Positions 48,610 through 57,516 of a stretch of DNA of 64,000 bases are shown here, piece by piece. Position 1 is the first letter of the stretch, and every line of letters begins with the position of its first letter. This stretch comes from Planctomycetota bacterium (GTDB taxonomy: Bacteria; Planctomycetota; UBA1135; GCA-002686595), in the NCBI GenBank assembly GCA_002862085.1, contig PKCK01000047.1:62001-126000 (forward strand). The letters run 5' to 3'. A program made the translations under genes and the position numbers. The notes beneath the pieces were generated by a model, which searched no databases, had not been told where the DNA came from, and saw nothing but the letters and a program-made list of their open reading frames with translations.

Positions 48610-50060
48610 GATCGGGCCTCCTCGCGCATGGCCTTCTTGATCCCCTCGAGGTCGTCGCGCTCGGACCGCTCGCGGTAGAGGGGGTCGAGGGGGAAGCAGC
48701 CGCTGACCATGCCGTTGCGCGGCGCGGTCGTGCAGTCGCTGAAGGTCCGGCACACGAGCTTGCGCGCGAGCGGACGCTCCTCGAGGACGTCGCGAGGCAT
48801 CTCGGGATAGCTGAGCACCATGCGACCGAGCCCCACGAGGTCGACGCCGCCGCGCCGCACCTCCGCCTGCGCGACGTGGGGCAGCCAGTCCATCAGGTAG
48901 GTGTAGCCCGTGCCCACGAAGATCATGTCCGGGAAAGCAGCCTTCGCCCGGCGGACCACCTCGAGGTGCCGCTCGACGAAGACCAGCGGGTCCGCGAAGG
49001 GCTGGTAGCCGTCGCTGGGGGGATACGCGGCCGGGCGCTGCAGGTGGGGGTTGTAGTAGGGAGAGCCCAGGGTCACGTTGACCATCCGGATCCCCAGCTC
49101 CGCGAGGTGGCGAAGGAACGCGTCGGGGCCCTCGTCCTCGAAGCGAGTGGGCGCGTCGTGCTCGACCCCGAAGCCGTGGTCCCACCGATCTGCGGCGGGC
49201 TCGCCCCTGCGTCCCTCGGGGCCGGGCCGGTGAGGGACGACGTCGTGGAGCGAGACGCGCACGCCGATCTCCATGCCGGGGATCTCGATCTGGATGGCGC
49301 GCACGATCTCGGTGAAGAGCCGCGCGCGGTCCTCCAGGGACGCGCCGCCGTAGGGGCCCGGGCGGCCCGTCGCGCCCAGGAGCTCGTGGAGCAGGTAGCC
49401 GTGGCAGGCCTTCACGTCGACGAAGTCGAAGCCCGCCGCTGCGGCCGCGCGGGCGGCGACGACGTAGCGATCCGCGATCGCGCGCAGCTCGTCGTCGGTC
49501 AGCAGGGGCTCGTCCCCGCCTGCGCGCGCGTCGAGCAGGGGATCGCGCGTGGCGGGCCGCGGCGCGGGCGGCCCGTCGGGCCGGGACCAGCGGCCCGAGT
49601 GGGTGAGCTGCAGGCCGATCGGGCCGACGTCCTCGGCGGCGCCGATCTCGCGTCGGCCCTCCAGGACCTCCTCGCGCAGCGCCGCGAGGTCCTCGGCGGC
49701 TCGGGCCTCGGCGTCCGGACCGTCGGCGAGGTAGAGCTGGTTCGGGTTGGCGCGCCCGTCGGCGCGGACCGCGAAGGCCTCGCCGCCCCAGACGAGCGCC
49801 GCGCCGCTGCGCCCGAAGCGCCGCCAGCGACGCCGGGTCAGCTCGCTCGGCCGTCCGTCCTCGGTGCCGTCCCACCCCTCCATCGGGTGCACCGCGAAGC
49901 GATTGGCGCAGACGCGGCCGGGGGCCCACTCGATCGGCTGGCCGAGCGGGCCTCGCCCGCCCTCGAGCTCGTCGTCGAGCGTGATGTCGAGGCCGAGCTC
50001 CTCGACGTGAGCGCGCATCGCCTCGGCGGTTCGGTGGGATCCAGGGAGCTTGAACTTCAA
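48606..50060 (-). CDS. NADH:flavin oxidoreductase (Old Yellow Enzyme family)
   Basis: NRFAVHPMEGWDGTEDGRPSELTRRRWRRFGRSGAALVWGGEAFAV, GPIGLQLTHSGRWSRP, FDFVDVKACHGYLLHELL, LVGLGRMVLSYPEMP. TTG start overlaps the upstream stop by 4 bp. Confidence 0.9.
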   Translation of the reverse strand: MKFKLPGSHRTAEAMRAHVEELGLDITLDDELEGGRGPLGQPIEWAPGRVCANRFAVHPMEGWDGTEDGRPSELTRRRWRRFGRSGAALVWGGEAFAVRADGRANPNQLYLADGPDAEARAAEDLAALREEVLEGRREIGAAEDVGPIGLQLTHSGRWSRPDGPPAPRPATRDPLLDARAGGDEPLLTDDELRAIADRYVVAARAAAAAGFDFVDVKACHGYLLHELLGATGRPGPYGGASLEDRARLFTEIVRAIQIEIPGMEIGVRVSLHDVVPHRPGPEGRRGEPAADRWDHGFGVEHDAPTRFEDEGPDAFLRHLAELGIRMVNVTLGSPYYNPHLQRPAAYPPSDGYQPFADPLVFVERHLEVVRRAKAAFPDMIFVGTGYTYLMDWLPHVAQAEVRRGGVDLVGLGRMVLSYPEMPRDVLEERPLARKLVCRTFSDCTTAPRNGMVSGCFPLDPLYRERSERDDLEGIKKAMREEARS

Positions 50061-51421
50061 GGGGCGACGACCTCTGACGCGTCGGGAGCGGGGAGGAGAT
50101 CGGTCCCGAAGCCGTGGCGATCGAGGGAACCCAGCTGGAGTTCGCCGGCCTCGATGCGCAGGTGGGCCTCGGAGGTGAAGAGGTCTGGGTGGCGCTGGAC
50201 GAGCTGCGATCGCTCGGCCGCGGAGAGGTGACCCGCGCCGCGGAAGTAGTGATGCCCGTTGCGCTCCACGTGCGGGAGGCCGAGCGCGGAGACCACGGCG
50301 AGGTCCTGGAGCAGCGGCCAGGGCGGCAGGTTGGTGAGATCCTCGGCGGACTGGAAGCCGCGCCCCGTCACGTCGATCCGCGCGCGCGAGAGGAGGGCGC
50401 GCATGACGCCCTTGCAGGCCTTCATGGAGACGCCTTCGTAGCCGAGGGCCGCGGCGCGTGGGAACGCGTCGAGCGTCGCGTCGGCCTCGTCGATGATGAC
50501 GGGCGCGCGCTCGGCGAGGCGGGCGACGCCGGGGGCGGTCTCGGGATCGAAGGTCCGGACGCGTGACACCGGCTGCTCGATGGAGACGAGGCCGTCGAGG
50601 ATTCGCTCGGCGCCGCCGGCGGCCGCGAGGGCGTCGAGCGCGTCGGCGAGGATGCCAGGATCCGCGTACTGCTCGTTGCCGTCGAGGGTCACCTCGGCGC
50701 CCGGGGGGATGAGCGCTGCGATGCGGCGCAGGCGCGCCTCGTCCGCGTCGCGGTCGCCCGAGACCTTCACCTTGAAGGAGGTCAGGCCGTAGCGCTCGAT
50801 GTCCTCCACGAGGGCGATGGGGTGGCCGTCCGAGCGGTCCGCGCCGGGGCCGAGATCCTCGTCCTCGAGGTCGTCGGCGAGGCCCACGGTGTGCCGCAGC
50901 CGGACGCTGCTCCTGCGAGCGCCGAGGCTCTCGGCGCGCCAGCCGTCGAGGGCGGGGTCCAGCTCGCCGAAGCGCAGGCCGAGATCGTCCGCCGCGAGCG
51001 CCTCCGTGAACGAGCGGCCCGCGGCGCGGCAGACGGCGTCGATGAGCGCGCGCTCCACGAGCGCGACTCCGAACATCGGGACGAGTGGAGGGGAACGGCC
51101 CTCGACCAGCTCCTCCTGGGCAGCGCGCCAGTGACCGAAGACGGTTCCCTCGCCCCGCTCGGAGATGAGCCGCGCTGCGATGCGTGCGCCCTCTGCGAGC
51201 GCGCGGCGATCCTCGTCGTGGGAGGTCTCCGGATCCTTCGAGAACCACTTCGGCACGAGGAGATCGGCCGCGTGTCCGGTGACCTCGCCGGCCTCCGTCC
51301 CGACGCGCGCGGTGGCGACGAGCATCGGCGCCTCGGTCATCGTCGTGATCCCGAAGCGGAAAGGCAGCCGTGTATGACACGGCCGCGCGGCCAGGTCGAA
51401 GGAGAGCAGTCTCGCTCGCAC
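50057..51421 (-). CDS. Enolase-superfamily (mandelate racemase/muconate lactonizing-like) enzyme
   Basis: FKVKVSG (KxK), VTLDGNEQY, VSIEQPV, VIIDEADAT, GVSMKACKG give the expected acid/base and metal-ligand pattern. GTG start inferred from the N-terminal domain match. Confidence 0.85.
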   Translation of the reverse strand: MRARLLSFDLAARPCHTRLPFRFGITTMTEAPMLVATARVGTEAGEVTGHAADLLVPKWFSKDPETSHDEDRRALAEGARIAARLISERGEGTVFGHWRAAQEELVEGRSPPLVPMFGVALVERALIDAVCRAAGRSFTEALAADDLGLRFGELDPALDGWRAESLGARRSSVRLRHTVGLADDLEDEDLGPGADRSDGHPIALVEDIERYGLTSFKVKVSGDRDADEARLRRIAALIPPGAEVTLDGNEQYADPGILADALDALAAAGGAERILDGLVSIEQPVSRVRTFDPETAPGVARLAERAPVIIDEADATLDAFPRAAALGYEGVSMKACKGVMRALLSRARIDVTGRGFQSAEDLTNLPPWPLLQDLAVVSALGLPHVERNGHHYFRGAGHLSAAERSQLVQRHPDLFTSEAHLRIEAGELQLGSLDRHGFGTDLLPAPDASEVVAP

Positions 51422-51662
51422 GTCCCGAGTGTAGGTGGCCGCGGTGAGCGAGCGCGGCCCCGCAGTGGATCCCTGGGGAAGCGCTTGGCACTTCGAGCCT
51501 CGGGCTGCCCGGCCTGCCACGCGATCACCGTGAGCGCCGCATGAGTGGAGGAGGTCACGTCGGTCCGTCCGCCTCCACGAGCGAGCGGGCCCGCCCTCCC
51601 GGAAGGGAGAGCGAGCCCGCCAGCTCTCGGGGAGGGCGCGTCAGCGCGCGCCGCTCACCGGA

Positions 51663-54600
51663 TCAATAGAACGTGACGCGGACGCCGTCCGTGAAGTTGG
51701 ACGTCGCGGTCGGGTTCGCGTCGCGGTACCAGATCTGCCAGAAGCGCGTCTCGCCAGCGGCGACGCTCGCCATGCCGACCGAGGTCGGGGTCATGGTCAG
51801 GTCGAGCGGGATCTGGAAGCTGCCCGTCGCACCCGAGTTCATGATGTTGGCGTTGTAGCGGCCGAGGGAGCCGCCGAGGCAGAGGTTGCCCTGGCTGCCG
51901 CCGGGGTTGGCGACGAAGCCGGGCGCGAGGCTGGTCGCGAGGAGACCGAACGTGTTCAGGGGCATGTCGTAGGCCTCGATCCTCAGGTCGTTGTCGGCGG
52001 CGGTGTCCGTGCCGAGAGCGCGGATCCGGGCCGGGGCGCCCGTCGAGGACGAATTCGCCACGCAGTAGTTCGTGCCGCACTCGTCGCTGACGATGAAGGG
52101 GCCGAAGGTCGCGAAGCTCGACGTCCAGTTACCGGCTTCGTCCACGGTCTTCACCTTCAGGTAGTGCGTGCCCGGAGCGAGCGTGACGGTGTCGGAGGTT
52201 CCCGTCGTGTCGAGGAAGTCCGAAGGCGGAGTGGTCGGGTTCGAGCTCCAGAAGAGCCCGTAGCCAGCCACGCCGGAGTGCAGGTCCGAGGCCGCGCTCC
52301 AATCCACCGTGATGGTGCGCTCGCAGCGCGCCGTCCCGACCGGGTGGGTCGAGCTGGCGAAGGTCGCGAGGCCCGGATCGGTCACGTCGATGAAGTAGGG
52401 TCCCGTGGACTCGTGGTCCGCGTCCCAGTTCCCCGAGCGGTCGACCGAACGAATGTTGAAGTACCTCGGGCTGGTCGAGGACGTCCAGGCGGCGCTCGTG
52501 TAGGTCGAGACCGCCCCGATGTCGAGAATCGGACCAGGGCTGGAGGCGCTGCTCGTCTCGTAGATCCCGTAGCCGTCGATTCCACTCAGGGCGTCGGAGG
52601 CCGGTGACCACGTGTAGGTGATCGTCGGGTCGTTCGACCACTCGTTGACCGTGTGGGAGGTCGAGGTCAGGCCCGAGACGGCGCCCGGCTCGGTTCCGTC
52701 GACGACGATGTCCACGGTCGCGTTCTTGTCGATCATGTTGTCGGAGCGCGCCTCGACCGAAACCGACTTGGTGCCCTCGGTGCTGTACTGGAGGGTCCAG
52801 GTCGCCGCGCGGTCACGGTTGTCCGTGATGTCGCCGAGGGTGAGGTCCGCGCCTCCCGACTCGTTGTCGGTCAGATCGGTCACGATTCCATCAGCCAGAG
52901 TCGATGTCGCGCCTACGAGGGTCGCAGCGCTACCGCTGCGGTCGAGGACGACCGCGGACGCGACGTAGTCGTCCACGTCGACGTTGGCCGTGACGTCGAC
53001 ATCATCACCCGGCTGCACGAAGCTGTCCGAGGCCGTGAGGGTGAGCGTCGCGTCCGGGGTCGTGTCATCGACGACGAAGTACACGGTGACGCCGATCTTC
53101 GTGCTCGAAGTGACGGAGTCGGGGTAGACCTTCCAGCGCCAGGGACCAGACGCCGGGTTCTCGATGATCCGCAGCTCGTTGTTGTCGATGCTGCTCTGCT
53201 GAGCGAAGTAGTCACCGGTGTCGCCTGCCGGGTCGATCGGATCGCGATCGAGGTAGAAGTCCCAGTCGTTGATGAGCGCCTGGGACGCGCCACTCGAGGC
53301 CGAAGTCTCCAGTGCGCTCATCACCGCGACGATGCGTGTGCAGCCCACAGGGACGGTGAAGTCCGCGAAGGTCCAATCGGAGCCGGAGTTCTGCCAGGTC
53401 CACGTGGTCGACGTGTTCCCGCCGAAGTTGTACCGAGCCTTGTAGGCGTTGATCCGTCCCGCACCGTAATTGTCGAGGTGGGTGCTCGTCTCGGTGGTGA
53501 TGATCGTGTTGTCGTCCGTCATGGCCGTTGCCATCAGGAGCGACTGCATCGCCTCTGGCTTGTCGAGGAAGTAAGGACGGGCGTCCATCAGCATCGCCGC
53601 GGCGCTCGCCACGTGGGGCGAGGCCATCGAGGTGCCGCTGTAGCCGGCGTAGCCGCTGTTGTTGTTCGCGAGGCAGCTTCGCACCCGGCGGCCCGGGGCG
53701 GTGACGTTGGGCTTCCAGCGGCCGTCGCCGGTGGGACCTCGCGAGGAACTCGTCCAGAGGTTGCCGGGGTCGCCGACGGTGGAGTCGATGTAGTCGACGA
53801 CGTTGCCGACGACGAAGGAGTTCTTGGCCGCCGACTGGATGCTGATGGTGCTTGCGTTCGGGCCACTGTTGCCCGCGGCCCAGACCCAGAGCTGGTCTTC
53901 GTCGAACGTAGCGTCATCTGCCACGCGAGCCTCGAACTCGGTCCCCACCGGCGCGGAGCCGCTGAAGCTTCCCCATGAGTTGTTGACGATGTGGGGTTTC
54001 CGGGTCGTGTTCCCGTTGGCGTCGGTCACGGAGTTGCTGAACCTGTCGACGACGACATCGCTCCCAACGTCGCAGGGGGTCGGGAATCGGCGGTAGTTGA
54101 AGATGCGGCCGGTGTTCCAAGAGCCGAGGCCAGGCGCGTTGCCCATCTGATCGACCTCCGCGACGCCGCGGCCGAACAGAGTGCCTGCCACGTGCGTGCC
54201 GTGGCCGTTGCCGCCGTTGCTGATGTCGTCCCACGCCGAGGATTCACTGGTGCAATTCCAGCCCCAGCCGAAGATGCCGAGATCGTCGTGGGCGTTCTCG
54301 AGGCCCGAGTCGACGAGACCCATCACGACGGTCTGGGTCGTTCCACCATCACTGGTGAGGCGAAGGCGATCGCTCATGATCATCGCGCGCGTTTCGTCGT
54401 GCGGCGCCGCGGTGAGCTCGGCGTCGAAGACGGGCTCGATGAACTGAACGAAGTCCAGGGCCGTGAGCGTCTCGAGGTGGCTCTCATCGGCCTCGATGAG
54501 GAAGGCCTCCTGGCGCGCGGTGTAGCTGATCACGTTGACGCCCTCTCGCTCGAGCGCACGCTGCATCCAGCCGTTCGAACGAGTCAAGATGCTCCGGGCG

Positions 54601-55376
54601 TCTTCCATCTGCACCTCGCTGCCGTCTGGATCCACCGTCGAAGAGCTGCCGAAGGGGATCTCCTCGGCGGCCGACATGTCGTCGCCCTCGAAGACCGAGA
54701 CGTACAGTCGCGTCCGGCCGCCGTTCCGATCCATGAACTCCTGGGTCGCAGGGTGCAGCTTCTGGGACGCCCGCGCGACGCCGACCCAGCGAACGAACTC
54801 GAGCACCGAGACGTCGCCGATCGCCTTGGCGGGGATGGCGACCTTGAGCGTGTAGTGGGGGTGGAAGCCGAGGATGCGGCAGCCCATGGCGGTGAGGGCG
54901 TCGCGACGCTCCTGGGTGATGCGCTTGGAGAACATCACGAAGCCGTAGGTGACGTCGTCCGGGCGGCCGTCGAGGGTCCCGTTGCTGGCGGCGAGGGCGA
55001 GCTGGGGGTCGAGGATCTCGTTCGCGGGGGGATAGTGCTTGCCGCCGATGAAGCCGAGGAAGTACGGGTCGCCGTTCGCCTCCTCGAGGACGACGTCCTT
55101 GCCGTCGACCATGTCGACGACGGCGTCGACGGGCAGCGGGATGGAGTCGTCGACCTCGACCGGGTAGCCGGTCTCGATGACGAAGGTCCTGGGATCGGAG
55201 ACGTCCCTCGTCGTGGCCTCCCTCTTGGCGGGATTCGCGGAGGGATCGATGGAGGTGACGGGAGTCCGAGCGCGCTCGGTTTCGGTGGTCACCGGCTCCT
55301 GTTGCGCGGAGGTGTACCCGGTGAGTAGCGCGGTCGTCAGGACCAATCCGAAGGGGGTGGCGAGTTCGTGTCGCAT
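51663..55376 (-). CDS. Secreted subtilisin-family (S8) serine protease with C-terminal WYRD module
   Basis: Catalytic blocks VMGLVDSGLENAHDDLG (D), GNGHGTHVAGTLFG (H), YSGTSMASPHVASAAAML (S). C-terminal VAAGETRFWQIWYRDANPTATSNFTDGVRVTFY. Confidence 0.93.
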   Translation of the reverse strand: MRHELATPFGLVLTTALLTGYTSAQQEPVTTETERARTPVTSIDPSANPAKREATTRDVSDPRTFVIETGYPVEVDDSIPLPVDAVVDMVDGKDVVLEEANGDPYFLGFIGGKHYPPANEILDPQLALAASNGTLDGRPDDVTYGFVMFSKRITQERRDALTAMGCRILGFHPHYTLKVAIPAKAIGDVSVLEFVRWVGVARASQKLHPATQEFMDRNGGRTRLYVSVFEGDDMSAAEEIPFGSSSTVDPDGSEVQMEDARSILTRSNGWMQRALEREGVNVISYTARQEAFLIEADESHLETLTALDFVQFIEPVFDAELTAAPHDETRAMIMSDRLRLTSDGGTTQTVVMGLVDSGLENAHDDLGIFGWGWNCTSESSAWDDISNGGNGHGTHVAGTLFGRGVAEVDQMGNAPGLGSWNTGRIFNYRRFPTPCDVGSDVVVDRFSNSVTDANGNTTRKPHIVNNSWGSFSGSAPVGTEFEARVADDATFDEDQLWVWAAGNSGPNASTISIQSAAKNSFVVGNVVDYIDSTVGDPGNLWTSSSRGPTGDGRWKPNVTAPGRRVRSCLANNNSGYAGYSGTSMASPHVASAAAMLMDARPYFLDKPEAMQSLLMATAMTDDNTIITTETSTHLDNYGAGRINAYKARYNFGGNTSTTWTWQNSGSDWTFADFTVPVGCTRIVAVMSALETSASSGASQALINDWDFYLDRDPIDPAGDTGDYFAQQSSIDNNELRIIENPASGPWRWKVYPDSVTSSTKIGVTVYFVVDDTTPDATLTLTASDSFVQPGDDVDVTANVDVDDYVASAVVLDRSGSAATLVGATSTLADGIVTDLTDNESGGADLTLGDITDNRDRAATWTLQYSTEGTKSVSVEARSDNMIDKNATVDIVVDGTEPGAVSGLTSTSHTVNEWSNDPTITYTWSPASDALSGIDGYGIYETSSASSPGPILDIGAVSTYTSAAWTSSTSPRYFNIRSVDRSGNWDADHESTGPYFIDVTDPGLATFASSTHPVGTARCERTITVDWSAASDLHSGVAGYGLFWSSNPTTPPSDFLDTTGTSDTVTLAPGTHYLKVKTVDEAGNWTSSFATFGPFIVSDECGTNYCVANSSSTGAPARIRALGTDTAADNDLRIEAYDMPLNTFGLLATSLAPGFVANPGGSQGNLCLGGSLGRYNANIMNSGATGSFQIPLDLTMTPTSVGMASVAAGETRFWQIWYRDANPTATSNFTDGVRVTFY

Positions 55377-55781
55377 TGCAGGGAGTGAAAGGCGAGGAGC
55401 GAAGAGATGTTGGTGATCTGGGCTCGGGGGCGGTGCCGGTGCACCTCGTCAAGTCTGGTTGGTCCCCGTTGAGAGGCGGCGAATCGCTCCGTTGATGCAG
55501 GCCGCTTCTCGAATGGGGAACTGCTCGTCTCTGTCGAGGATCGGACGGCATCTCGCGTTTTTTTTCGCGGTGGTGACCGCTGGCCCGATCGGTGCGTGCT
55601 TCGAGCCGTTCTGGGACGGAGGGCCCCCGAGCCACGGCTCGACCGCTCGGAAGCGGTCTCGCGCAGCGCACGTGGTGTCGGGCGGCGTGCGGGTCGTGGC
55701 CCGGAGGCCGGAGGGCCGTCCGATGGAGCCGGAGCGGGCTCGTCGGAGCGAGCCGCTCACTGCGTCAGCAGGGCGCGACGC

Positions 55782-55960
55782 CGGCGCCGTCCGTGACCCC
55801 GACGTCGCGGCCGGGTGGGCGTCGCGATACCAGGTCTGCGGTTCGCGAGCCTCGCCTGCGACGACGCTCGTCGAGCCGATCGCGGTCGGTGCCACGGTGA
55901 GATCACGCGGAGCGGGAAGCCCGATCCGGCCGGGCTCCGTCCCGCTCCGGCGGATCGGCG
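55782..55960 (-). pseudogene. Decayed fragment of the C-terminal WYRD module
   Basis: Minus-strand frame reads DLTVAPTAIGSTSVVAGEAREPQTWYRDAHPAATSGSRTA, matching DLTMTPTSVGMASVAAGETRFWQIWYRDANPTATSNFTDG of the adjacent subtilase. No attached protease or other domain. Confidence 0.8.
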
Positions 55961-56027
55961 ATCGCGAGGGGAGCGAGCAGGCCGCCGGGGAGGTTCGAGC
56001 AGGCCTCATCGCCTGCTCTCGCGCGCG

Positions 56028-57413
56028 TCAGCTCCTTCGCGCCGCCGGAAGGGCACCGTGGGCCGCTCGGATGGCGCGGATCGCCTCGCCGAGCGCGGCG
56101 TCCTCACCGCTCCGGGCCAGCCCGCGCCGTGCCCGTGCGCCCCTCGTTCGCAGCCACGCATCGAGGGTGTCCGCGTAGGTTCCGAGCGCGAGGCCCACCA
56201 GCGCGGCGGCGCTGGCCGCGCCCGTCCACCCCTGGACGAGGGCTCCGATGACGACGAGCGCCGGCGCCCAGAGCAGCACCCCGGCGAAGCTGAACATGCA
56301 TCGGAGGCTGACGAGCTTGTCGGGGGTCCTCCTCAGCCACGCGATCTGGCGCGCGAGCAGGAACGGCGGGCCGAGGGCCACCGCGGACACGGCGAGGAGG
56401 GGCAGGATCCAGAGGAGCGGGCCCCAGGCCGCCGCCGCGGAGGGCGGAGCCGCGAGCACGTCGTCCCCGCGGAGCCGCGCGGCCTCGAGGCGCCCGCCCA
56501 GCTGGGTCACCAGTTCCCTGCGGCGCCCGGCGCCCTCTCCCGTGTCCTTGCGCAGGGATCGGAGCGCCGCGACGCGCGCGACCCCCGCGGGCGCACCAGT
56601 GTCGGGGAGCAGCCGCTCCAGGGCGACCGCTGCCTCGTACTCCTCCTCGTCCTCGGCGTGGAGGATGAGGCTGCGCATGCGCTCCGCGATGTCGGCCATG
56701 AGCATGGTGACGGCGCCGCGCTGGCCCTCGCCTTCGGCCCTCGCCCGGCGGAGGACATCGGCGACCTCGATCGGCTCACCGATCAGGACGCTGGCGCGAG
56801 TGCGAAGGCGATCGCGTCGCTCGTAGGTCACGCCGGTCGCGACCACCCTCAGTCCGATGCCGCCCTCCTTCGAGCTCTCCGCGCTGATCGCCATGCGTCC
56901 CACTCCGGTGCGCAGGTCGCGGAGGCCGATGGCATCGAGGCTCTCGCCCTCGGGGAACAGCGCGATGACCGAGCGGTCCTCGCTGAGGGCCCGGTCGATC
57001 GCCTCGAAGGACTTCGTGTTCTGACGCGTGTCGACGCCGTCCTTCTTGCGGTACATGGGCACCGCCTCGGTCGCGCGCAGGACCGACCCGATCAGGGGCG
57101 TGGTCATCAGCTTGTACTTGACGAGGACGCGGATCGGCCGCGCTGTCGAGGCCATCAGCATGTGCGCGTCGACCAGGCCGTTGGTGTGGTTCTGCACCAG
57201 GAGGGTCGGCGGTCCGGCGGCGAACTCCGCCCCGCGCACGTCCACGCGGTAGTACCCGCGCACCAGCCACGACGTCCAGCGGACGATGCCCCGGTAGAGG
57301 GCCGTCGAGAGAGCCGGATCTCCGCCGCTCGCGTCGCGATCGGGCCAGGCGTCGAGAGCCGCCCCGGGGGCGTGGGCGTCGCCTCGTGCGGTGGGGGCGG
57401 TGGCGTCGGGCAT
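56028..57413 (-). CDS. 1-acyl-sn-glycerol-3-phosphate acyltransferase-like (PlsC superfamily)
   Basis: LLVQNHTNGLVDAHMLM, AVPMYRKKDG, VIALFPEGESLDAIGLRDLRTGVGRMA, VVATGVTYERRDRLRTRASVLIGEPI; C-terminal TM segments. Confidence 0.85.
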   Translation of the reverse strand: MPDATAPTARGDAHAPGAALDAWPDRDASGGDPALSTALYRGIVRWTSWLVRGYYRVDVRGAEFAAGPPTLLVQNHTNGLVDAHMLMASTARPIRVLVKYKLMTTPLIGSVLRATEAVPMYRKKDGVDTRQNTKSFEAIDRALSEDRSVIALFPEGESLDAIGLRDLRTGVGRMAISAESSKEGGIGLRVVATGVTYERRDRLRTRASVLIGEPIEVADVLRRARAEGEGQRGAVTMLMADIAERMRSLILHAEDEEEYEAAVALERLLPDTGAPAGVARVAALRSLRKDTGEGAGRRRELVTQLGGRLEAARLRGDDVLAAPPSAAAAWGPLLWILPLLAVSAVALGPPFLLARQIAWLRRTPDKLVSLRCMFSFAGVLLWAPALVVIGALVQGWTGAASAAALVGLALGTYADTLDAWLRTRGARARRGLARSGEDAALGEAIRAIRAAHGALPAARRS

Positions 57414-57516
57414 GGGCCAGAGAGTCTGGAGGGTGCCGCTTCCCCGCGCCAGACGGCATTCCGCCCGGAACCGCATGCGAGAAGCGGAAGCGCCGATCTG
57501 TATGCTCCTCTGCGTC

